DNA of 64,000 nt from Raineya sp. Lineage in GTDB: Bacteria > Bacteroidota > Bacteroidia > Cytophagales > Thermonemataceae. The notes under the pieces were generated by a model. The model was not told the origin of the DNA, did not search any database, and worked only from the letters and a program-made list of their open reading frames with translations. The first letter of the stretch is position 1, and every line of letters begins with the position of its first letter. This document shows, piece after piece, positions 43,212 to 48,836 of this stretch. The stretch lies in NCBI GenBank assembly GCA_025454915.1, contig JALONN010000009.1, positions 1 through 64,000 of the forward strand, read 5' to 3'. The position numbers and the translations under genes were made by a program.

Positions 43212-44382
43212 AATGTAACGTTTCTTGGATAATTTTTTCAATTTGTTCAAATCTATACTCAACTGTTTCTTTTTGGGCTGTCCCTTGTGAAATGGAGCGT
43301 AAAAATCTGTTCTCTGGTTGATGTAGTTCTCTTAATTTTGATTTAAAAATATCTTTATTTGCTATCAACAAATCACGTTCTTCTTGGGTTAATTTGGCAA
43401 AATTGACCGTTAAAACTTCAAACAAGGCTTTATTAATAGGTTTACGACTATCCTCTAATCTATATCTTTTACGAAATGCATCATTACCAAATATTTCATA
43501 AGCAGTAAACAATGCTTTATAAAAGTCATTTTTCAGTTTGTCAATTTGTTCTTGGGTCAATTCTTTTATTTTAGCCATTCCTTTATTCATAAAACTATCT
43601 AAGTCAGGTAGATAATCTTGATAAGGTATTAAATAAAACGCTAAAAATCTTGTTGCAAAATCTCTATCCTCCATACGTAGTGGATTAATTTTTCCTTCTG
43701 TAACCTTTACAAACATTTTTCCTGTTTCTGTGGCTGTTTTCTTTATATTACCAGCTTCGTCCATTTCACTTATTGCTCTTACTAAATCTGCAACTAAATC
43801 AGAGCCTATTCCTTGATGAAGAGCATGGCGTATTTCTTGTGGTTTTAAAACTAATCCCCCTTGATTAATTCGGCTAAATATATTATACTTGACCACATCA
43901 GGCGTTCCTTTTCCCAATATATAAATCGTAATAGGAAATGTTTTTATACGGCGTTGCAAATCTCTAGGCAACATTTCAAAAGTATGATCCTTATATTGTT
44001 TTAAAAATTCCAAATCTTGAAGTACAAGTTTTTTGTCTATGATAAAACTTTTGATGGTACTGATACGCTGTAAACCATCTATAACTCTCCACAAATTATC
44101 ATCTTGAGCATCAAAATAAAAAGTAGGTATAGGCAATTTTAAAAGTAGAGATTCTATAAAACGACTTTTTTTAGTGTTATTCCATAAATCTGGTAATCGT
44201 TGAAATTCTGTATCTAATTTTATTTCATTATGCTCTAATCTATCTATAATATCTCCTATAGTTAAAGGTTGTGATGAAACTTGTATTAAATTTGGGTCAA
44301 AAGGTGCTTCAATGATGCTTACTTCATCTATTTCTTCAACATCACTTGTATTTTTTTCATCTATATTTGTCGTCATAAACAT
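43201..44382 (-). CDS. DUF262-domain protein (ParB/GmrS-like)
   Basis: A 393-residue protein. The DUF262 domain has DTEFQRLPDLWNNTKKSRFI (57-76), LKLPIPTFYF and WRVIDGLQRISTI, with the nucleotide-binding D-G-x-Q-R motif at 102-106. Unlike GmrSD type IV enzymes, there is no C-terminal DUF1524 HNH nuclease; the C-terminal half is helical. DUF262 domains bind or hydrolyse nucleotides and occur in modification-dependent restriction. It leads a three-gene leftward unit with an AAA ATPase and an unknown protein, upstream of which lies a tRNA gene. Confidence 0.88.
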   Translation of the reverse strand: MFMTTNIDEKNTSDVEEIDEVSIIEAPFDPNLIQVSSQPLTIGDIIDRLEHNEIKLDTEFQRLPDLWNNTKKSRFIESLLLKLPIPTFYFDAQDDNLWRVIDGLQRISTIKSFIIDKKLVLQDLEFLKQYKDHTFEMLPRDLQRRIKTFPITIYILGKGTPDVVKYNIFSRINQGGLVLKPQEIRHALHQGIGSDLVADLVRAISEMDEAGNIKKTATETGKMFVKVTEGKINPLRMEDRDFATRFLAFYLIPYQDYLPDLDSFMNKGMAKIKELTQEQIDKLKNDFYKALFTAYEIFGNDAFRKRYRLEDSRKPINKALFEVLTVNFAKLTQEERDLLIANKDIFKSKLRELHQPENRFLRSISQGTAQKETVEYRFEQIEKIIQETLHYDK

Positions 44383-44495
44383 TTTTTTATCAAAAAATTA
44401 TGATGCTAATTTATTTATTTATTAAACAGTATGCAAGTGTATAAATATTTTTTACAAAACCACATTTTATATTTTTTTGAGTTTGTCATTAAACA

Positions 44496-44529
44496 CAAAA
44501 GCCCTAAAACATGATGTTTCAGGGCTTTG
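44496..44529 (-). terminator. Terminator of the tRNA gene
   Basis: On the minus strand, AAAGCCCTGAAACAT and ATGTTTTAGGGCTTT form a long stem with one mismatch or bulge, followed by TTGTGTTT. It lies 6 nt beyond the tRNA 3' end. Confidence 0.8.
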
Positions 44530-44534
44530 TGTTG

Positions 44535-44608
44535 TGGTCCCACCTGGGCTCGAACCAGGGACCACCTGATTATGAGTCAGGTGCTCTAACCGACTGAGCT
44601 ATAGGACC
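44535..44608 (-). tRNA. tRNA with CAT anticodon (Met, or Ile2)
   Basis: On the minus strand a full cloverleaf is visible: acceptor GGTCCTA/TGGGACC (one G-T pair), D arm AGCTCAGTCGGTTAGAGC, anticodon stem CCTGA/TCAGG with loop CTCATAA, and T arm CCTGG/CCAGG with TTCGAGC. The CCA end is not encoded (discriminator A, then CAA). The CAT anticodon fits elongator Met or the lysidine-modified Ile2, which cannot be separated reliably by eye. It is not the initiator type, as the acceptor has a paired first base. Confidence 0.93.
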
Positions 44609-44636
44609 AATACTACCAAGTAGCTCTCAATTGAGG

Positions 44637-44667
44637 TTGCAAATGTAGCAAGTATCGTATATATTTG
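44637..44667 (+). promoter_or_regulatory. Promoter for the HAD hydrolase gene
   Basis: TTG (44637-44639), a 20-bp spacer and TATATTTG (44660-44667) fit the Bacteroidota -33/-7 boxes. The TTG start codon at 44688 would leave a very short leader of about 14 nt. Confidence 0.5.
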
Positions 44668-44687
44668 CAAGAAAAATTTAAAAAAAG

Positions 44688-45305
44688 TTGAAAAATTTTG
44701 AAGCCCTTATTTTCGATTTAGGTGGAATCATCATTAATATCGATTTCAACCTCACCCTCAAAGCTCTTGAGCAGTTTACCCATCATCAGTTTGGCGAAGG
44801 CGAATACCTCACCAAACATGCTATTTTCTACGAATTTGAGACAGGAAAAATCTCTGAGGATGTATTTTTTGAAGAACTCAAAAATACTTTTGGTTTACAA
44901 GCCGATAAAAATACCCTCATCAAAGCTTGGAACACCCTGCTTTTAGATATTCCTCAGGAAAGGGTAAGCCTTATTCGCAAACTTTCACAAAAATACCCAA
45001 CTTATATACTAAGTAATACCAACCCTACACACCTTGTGGAAGTAGAAAATATTTTAAGAGCTCAAACAGATGCCCAAAGCCTCCAAGAGCTTGTAAAAAA
45101 GCCTTATTACTCTTTCGAGATGGGCAAAGCCAAACCCGAAACAGCTATTTATCAGCAGGTAATAGACGAAAATAATTTGGTTGCAGAAAAGACTTTATTT
45201 ATAGATGACAGCCTCAAAAACTTGGAAGGAGCAAAACTGACACATTTACAGACTTTGCATATCAATCCGAAGACACAGAGCATTTTAGATTTTTTACAAG
45301 AATAA
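44688..45305 (+). CDS. HAD-family hydrolase, TTG start
   Basis: A 205-residue haloacid dehalogenase-like phosphatase. Motif I is LIFDLGGIIINIDF, with the nucleophile Asp in DLGG. YILSNTNPTH holds motif II, FEMGKAKPETAIYQQVI motif III, and TLFIDDSLKNLEGA motif IV. A helical cap lies at 20-90. The start codon is TTG, chosen because it puts the D-L-G-G motif about 10 residues from the N-terminus, as in relatives, and no ATG is available upstream in frame. The substrate is unknown; the DLGG rather than DxDG form suggests a phosphatase for small phosphometabolites. Confidence 0.9.
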   Translation: MKNFEALIFDLGGIIINIDFNLTLKALEQFTHHQFGEGEYLTKHAIFYEFETGKISEDVFFEELKNTFGLQADKNTLIKAWNTLLLDIPQERVSLIRKLSQKYPTYILSNTNPTHLVEVENILRAQTDAQSLQELVKKPYYSFEMGKAKPETAIYQQVIDENNLVAEKTLFIDDSLKNLEGAKLTHLQTLHINPKTQSILDFLQE

Positions 45306-45328
45306 TTTTTTCTTTGCAAAAATATTGC

Positions 45329-45336
45329 TAATTTTG
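45329..45336 (+). promoter_or_regulatory. -7 box of the rpsP promoter
   Basis: TAATTTTG matches TAnnTTTG and lies 63 bp before the rpsP start. Only a T-rich tract is present at the -33 position, as is common for ribosomal-protein promoters of the phylum. Confidence 0.45.
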
Positions 45337-45399
45337 CCGACCAAAAACCGAAAGACAGACGGGTTTCTGTCATTCTCAACTAAAAAATAATATACAACA

Positions 45400-45927
45400 A
45401 TGGCTGTAAAAATTAGATTAGCCCGCAGAGGAAAGAAAAGATACGCAATGTATGATGTAGTAGTTTCTGATTCTCGTTCACCACGTGATGGTCGTTTCAT
45501 CGAGAAAATTGGTACTTACAATCCTAATACCAACCCTGCAACTATCAAATTGAACGAAGAAAAAGCATTTGAGTGGGTAATGAACGGTGCTGTTCCTACT
45601 GATACTGTAAAAGCAATGCTTTCTTATCGTGGTATTTTATTCAAAAAACACTTGAAATTAGGTGTTTTGAAAGGAGCTATCACACAAGAACAAGCTGATG
45701 CAAAATTACAATCTTGGTTAGATTCTAAGAATGCTAAAATCCAAGGCAAAGTAGATAACTTAACGAAAGCGAAGAAAGATGCTCAAAAAGCTCGTTTGGA
45801 TGCTGAAACAAAAGTGAAAGAGGACAGAGCAAAAGCAATTGCTGAAAAGCAAAAAGCACAAGAAGCTCAGCCAGTAGCTGAAAATACAGAAACTACTGAG
45901 ACCACTCCAGAACAAGGTGCAGAATAA
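45400..45927 (+). CDS. rpsP: 30S ribosomal protein S16
   Basis: A 175-residue protein. The first 80 residues are canonical S16: [20 protein letters not shown], then [20 protein letters not shown] and [20 protein letters not shown]. The remaining 95 residues are a Lys/Ala/Glu-rich extension ([20 protein letters not shown], ending TTEQ-like acidic residues), common in Bacteroidota S16. It builds the 30S body. rimM follows 52 bp later, but an intrinsic terminator lies in that gap. Confidence 0.97.
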   Translation: MAVKIRLARRGKKRYAMYDVVVSDSRSPRDGRFIEKIGTYNPNTNPATIKLNEEKAFEWVMNGAVPTDTVKAMLSYRGILFKKHLKLGVLKGAITQEQADAKLQSWLDSKNAKIQGKVDNLTKAKKDAQKARLDAETKVKEDRAKAIAEKQKAQEAQPVAENTETTETTPEQGAE

Positions 45928-45935
45928 GAAATCTC

Positions 45936-45965
45936 AAACCTATCAGAATTCTGATAGGTTTTTTT
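45936..45965 (+). terminator. Intrinsic terminator between rpsP and rimM
   Basis: AAACCTATCAG and CTGATAGGTTT form a perfect 11-bp stem around AATT, then seven T. It would cut rpsP transcription strongly before rimM, uncoupling high S16 expression from the maturation factor. Confidence 0.85.
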
Positions 45966-45979
45966 AATCTTACACAATT

Positions 45980-46534
45980 ATGGCAGAAGAGAAAGATACA
46001 TACAGCATAGATGAGTGCTACGAGTTAGGCAAAATTATTAAACCACATGGTTTAAAAGGCGAAGTAAGCATTTTTTTGGATGTAGATTATCCAGAAGATT
46101 ACGAAGACATGGATTCGGTACTTGTACACCTTAACGGGGAGCTTGTAGCCTTCGAAATTGAGCAGATTCGTATTTTACCCAACAAACCCAAAACAGCCCT
46201 TGTCAAACTGGTAACCATTGATAAAATAGAGCAAACTGACGATTTGATAGGTGCAAGCCTGTATCTACCCCTAGATGTACTTCCTGAGTTGGGTGAAAAA
46301 GAATTTTATTATCACGAAGTCATCGGTTTTGAAGTAATGGATAAGAAATTAGGGTTTATTTCTACCATTGATACTGTTTATAGTTTTACAGAAGGCTCAC
46401 TACTTGTACTTGAGTACAAAGGCAAAGAAGTCCTGATTCCTATCAATGACGAAACTATTGTAAAAGTAGACAGAGAAAATAAAGTATTGAATGTAGATTT
46501 GCCTGATGGACTTTTAGATGTGTATTTGTCTTAA
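45980..46534 (+). CDS. rimM: 16S rRNA processing protein RimM
   Basis: A 184-residue protein needed for 30S head assembly; it binds S19. The N-terminal barrel begins YELGKIIKPHGLKGEVSIFL, and the PRC-barrel half has EFYYHEVIGFEVMD, then GSLLVLEYKGKEVLIPINDE and the C-terminal VDLPDGLLDVYL. The length is normal. It follows rpsP as in most bacteria, but the expected trmD and rplS do not follow; the retron module starts instead, about 80 bp beyond a terminator. Confidence 0.95.
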   Translation: MAEEKDTYSIDECYELGKIIKPHGLKGEVSIFLDVDYPEDYEDMDSVLVHLNGELVAFEIEQIRILPNKPKTALVKLVTIDKIEQTDDLIGASLYLPLDVLPELGEKEFYYHEVIGFEVMDKKLGFISTIDTVYSFTEGSLLVLEYKGKEVLIPINDETIVKVDRENKVLNVDLPDGLLDVYLS

Positions 46535-46551
46535 AACCTAATATTCTTGAT

Positions 46552-46585
46552 AAACCTCTAAAATATAGTTTTTGGAGGTTTTTTC
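46552..46585 (+). terminator. Terminator after rimM
   Basis: AAACCTC and GAGGTTT pair, with A/T pairs extending inwards, then TTTTT. It marks the left border of the retron module. Confidence 0.75.
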
Positions 46586-46590
46586 ATTTG

Positions 46591-46630
46591 TTTTTTGATA
46601 ATTAAGTTTTTATTCAGATATTGCCTCAGA
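46591..46630 (+). promoter_or_regulatory. Promoter-like block of retron RNA copy 1
   Basis: TTTTTTG at 46591-46597 lies 13 bp before TATTCAGATATTGCC (46611-46625). Copy 2 has TTTTG at 46903-46907 at exactly the same spacing before the identical 15-mer, though the bases between differ. A TATTG core at 46619 would place the start of transcription near the a1 segment at 46631. This conservation suggests each RNA copy carries its own promoter. Confidence 0.45.
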
Positions 46631-46848
46631 GATTTGAAATACCTTGCTTCTTAGCAATAAGATGAACGATGTTTCGTCGTTCTTGAAAATTTGTAACGAA
46701 TACTTCACTACATACTATCTTTATGGTGACATACACGCCCTGCTGAGTGTTTGCTGTGTTACCACCAAGTGCTCAAACACTCAGCAGGGCGTGTATGTCT
46801 TGGAGTTGATAGATATAGTCCAGAGAAAATACGAAGTTCTTTCAAATC
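46631..46848 (+). ncRNA. Retron msr-msd RNA, copy 1
   Basis: The predicted retron template RNA is bounded by 9-nt a1 (GATTTGAAA, 46631-46639) and a2 (TTTCAAATC, 46840-46848) repeats. The msr part has two small hairpins, TTGCT/AGCAA and GAACGA/TCGTTC (46664-46682). The msd part has a perfect 25-bp hairpin (46728-46752 with 46775-46799) with a 22-nt loop holding CACCAAGTGCT. The order a1, short msr hairpins, long msd hairpin and a2 upstream of a retron reverse transcriptase is the standard retron layout. The conserved repeat unit extends from 46611 to 46848. A terminator follows at once. It would be copied into msDNA by the reverse transcriptase encoded downstream. Confidence 0.85.
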
Positions 46849-46854
46849 CACTTT

Positions 46855-46895
46855 AACATCTAAAAAACATATTTTTTTAGATGTTATTTTTTTAT
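46855..46895 (+). terminator. Terminator of retron RNA copy 1
   Basis: AACATCTAAAAAA (46855-46867) and TTTTTTAGATGTT (46873-46885) form a perfect 13-bp stem followed by ATTTTTTTATT. It begins 7 nt after the a2 repeat. Confidence 0.8.
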
Positions 46896-46941
46896 TAAAA
46901 AATTTTGAAGTTTTAAATTTTATTCAGATATTGCCCATAGA

Positions 46942-47160
46942 GATTTGAAAATACCTTGCTTCTTAGCAATAAGATGAATGATGTTTCGTCATTCTTGAAA
47001 ATTTGTAACAAATACTTCACTACATACTATCTTTATGGTGACTAAGGTACCCTAGCGGGTGTTTTCAGTTTCATCACCAAGTGCTTAAACACCCGCTAGG
47101 GTACCTTAGTCTTGGAGTTGATAGATATAGTCCAGAGAAAATACGAAGTTCTTTCAAATC
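46942..47160 (+). ncRNA. Retron msr-msd RNA, copy 2
   Basis: This second copy lies about 311 bp downstream of the first and in front of the reverse transcriptase gene. The a1 (46942-46950) and a2 (47152-47160) repeats are identical to copy 1. The small msr hairpin reads GAATGA/TCATTC, with a compensated change relative to copy 1. The msd hairpin is again 25 perfect base pairs (47040-47064 with 47087-47111) and a 22-nt loop with CACCAAGTGCT, but 10 of the 25 pairs differ from copy 1. The last 49 nt before a2 end identically. The repeat unit including the promoter-like block starts at 46921. Its own terminator follows. Confidence 0.85.
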
Positions 47161-47168
47161 ATCATTTC

Positions 47169-47213
47169 AATCCTACAAAATAAGAAAATATTGTTTTGTA
47201 GGATTATTTTTTT
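47169..47213 (+). terminator. Terminator of retron RNA copy 2
   Basis: AATCCTACAAAA (47169-47180) and TTTTGTAGGATT (47194-47205) form a perfect 12-bp stem followed by ATTTTTTT. It begins 8 nt after a2 and 24 bp before the reverse transcriptase start, so the enzyme depends on readthrough or a promoter near the end of the RNA. Confidence 0.8.
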
Positions 47214-47236
47214 CGAGTAAACACTGTATCAATATT

Positions 47237-48736
47237 ATGGCAGACCAACTTACACGCCAACAATTATACGATCGCATCCGTGAAACCTCTAAAGATGCTT
47301 ATATTCTTGAAGAAATGAAACGTTTGGGTTTTTGGGAGAATTCCACTCAACCTACCCTTTCCGAAGCTCTTATACAACGAGAGGCAACACTTCAAAAAGA
47401 GCTCAACCAGTTACTAGACCAGCAACGCAAATACAACAGTAGAGAGCAACTTTTACGTGATATGCGTAAAAAAAAGCTCAAAGAATCTAAAGAAAAGCAG
47501 GCTGCTACCAAAGAAAGACAAGAAGCTAAAAGACAACTCAAAGCTCAGAAATGGGCTGAATCGAAGCAAAAAGAGATTGTTTATTTAGGCGAAAGTGTTT
47601 CAGGAGGATTGAATGAAAAAACATCCAATCAAGCTCTTTTAGCAAAATATCAGTTACCAGATTTTACTTCTGTACTTGAGCTTGCAGAAGCCATGAAGGT
47701 TTCTTTAGCTCAATTGAGATTTTTGGCTTTTCATAGAGCTGTTTCTAAAACAAGTCATTATCATTTTTATTCAGTACCCAAAAAAACGGGAGGAAAACGC
47801 CTGATTTCAGCTCCAAAGCCTCTACTCAAAAAATGCCAACATTGGATTTTAGAATCCATTTTATATAAAATTACACCCAGTGAGCATGTACATGGTTTTG
47901 TTCCTAAAAAATCTATTGTTACCAATGCAAAGCCCCACCTCCATAAAGATATTGTTGTCAATTTAGACTTGAAAGATTTCTTCCCTTCTATTTCTTACAA
48001 ACGAGTAAAAGGGCTTTTTATGAATCTGGGATATAGTGAACAGCTTGCTACTATTTTGGCTCTTATTTGTACGCATTACGATATGGATAAAGTCAATGTA
48101 GATGGAGATGTTTACTTCGTTCAAAAAGGTGAAAGAATATTACCACAAGGTTCTCCTGCAAGCCCAGCCATCACTACTCTTATTGCATATACGATGGATA
48201 AAAGGCTACAAGGACTGGCAAAAAAATTAGGCTTTACCTATACACGTTATGCAGATGACCTTACTTTTTCTACAGATGCAAGCAATGAAGGAAATATTGC
48301 TGCTTTGCTTTATTTTGCAAAGCAAGTAGTAGAAGATGAAGGCTTTACAGTGCACCCTGATAAAACGCATGTTATGCGTAGAGGTTCACAACAAAAAGTA
48401 ACAGGAATTGTAGTAAATGATAAATTGGGTGTAGATAGAACGATTTTAAGAAAATTCAGAGCCTTTTTACACCAAGCCAGCCAGTTTGGTTGGGGTAAAA
48501 ACAAGTGGGGAAATGGGGACAATCCAAGACAAAGTGCTTTGGCATTTGCTTCGTTTGTAATGATGGTAGATAAGGAAAAAGGCACAAAACTGATGAATCA
48601 AATCAAGGTAATTGCTGATAATTCTCTGCCAACAGAAAAGAAGACAACTGTCTCACAAGAACCTCAAAAGCAGAATCAAGAAGAAAAAACAAATACCTCT
48701 ACTCCTACTTCTCAAGATTGGTGGGATATATTTTAA
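47237..48736 (+). CDS. Retron reverse transcriptase with coiled-coil N-terminal extension
   Basis: A 499-residue protein from the ATG at 47237 (MADQLTRQQLYDRI); an in-frame ATG at 47081 lies inside the RNA copy and is rejected. Residues about 40-115 form a very basic coiled coil (QLLRDMRKKKLKESKEKQAA). The reverse transcriptase domain starts near 165: HFYSVPKKTGGKRLISAPK, the retron-specific NAKPH (230-234), catalytic DLKDFF (244-249), LPQGSPASP (302-310), catalytic YADD (338-341) and the retron VTG motif (388-390). The tail (470-499) is Gln/Thr rich. It copies the msd part of the adjacent RNA into msDNA. Together with the two downstream proteins it fits type XIII retrons. Confidence 0.95.
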   Translation: MADQLTRQQLYDRIRETSKDAYILEEMKRLGFWENSTQPTLSEALIQREATLQKELNQLLDQQRKYNSREQLLRDMRKKKLKESKEKQAATKERQEAKRQLKAQKWAESKQKEIVYLGESVSGGLNEKTSNQALLAKYQLPDFTSVLELAEAMKVSLAQLRFLAFHRAVSKTSHYHFYSVPKKTGGKRLISAPKPLLKKCQHWILESILYKITPSEHVHGFVPKKSIVTNAKPHLHKDIVVNLDLKDFFPSISYKRVKGLFMNLGYSEQLATILALICTHYDMDKVNVDGDVYFVQKGERILPQGSPASPAITTLIAYTMDKRLQGLAKKLGFTYTRYADDLTFSTDASNEGNIAALLYFAKQVVEDEGFTVHPDKTHVMRRGSQQKVTGIVVNDKLGVDRTILRKFRAFLHQASQFGWGKNKWGNGDNPRQSALAFASFVMMVDKEKGTKLMNQIKVIADNSLPTEKKTTVSQEPQKQNQEEKTNTSTPTSQDWWDIF

Positions 48737-48756
48737 AATTGTTTGATGTTTTTAGG

Positions 48757-48818
48757 AAAACCTATAAGGTTTAAAATTTTACAAGCAACTGATTATTAAA
48801 TCAAAACCTTATAGGTTT
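48757..48818. repeat. AAACCTATAAGGTTT-type inverted repeat between retron genes
   Basis: AAACCTATAAGGTTT (48758-48772) and AAACCTTATAGGTTT (48804-48818) are perfectly complementary with a 31-nt loop. It lies in the 100-bp gap between the reverse transcriptase and WGR/HEAT genes. It lacks a T run, so it may be an RNA-processing or attenuation site rather than a terminator, or just a copy of the dispersed element. Confidence 0.7.
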
Positions 48819-48836
48819 CAATATAAAATATTTTTT

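Noticed and set aside
46611-47160. Diversity-generating retroelement or group II intron interpretation of the repeat pair
   Set aside because: There is no variable-protein template/target pair, no adenine-specific differences and no intron domain V. Compensated stem changes, a1/a2 repeats and the retron-type RT motifs favour a retron.
47081-47236. In-frame 52-codon N-terminal extension of the reverse transcriptase
   Set aside because: It lies inside the msd hairpin and terminator of RNA copy 2. The similar peptide readable in copy 1 (LGVDRYSPEK) arises only because the RNA sequence is conserved. The ATG at 47237 is used instead.
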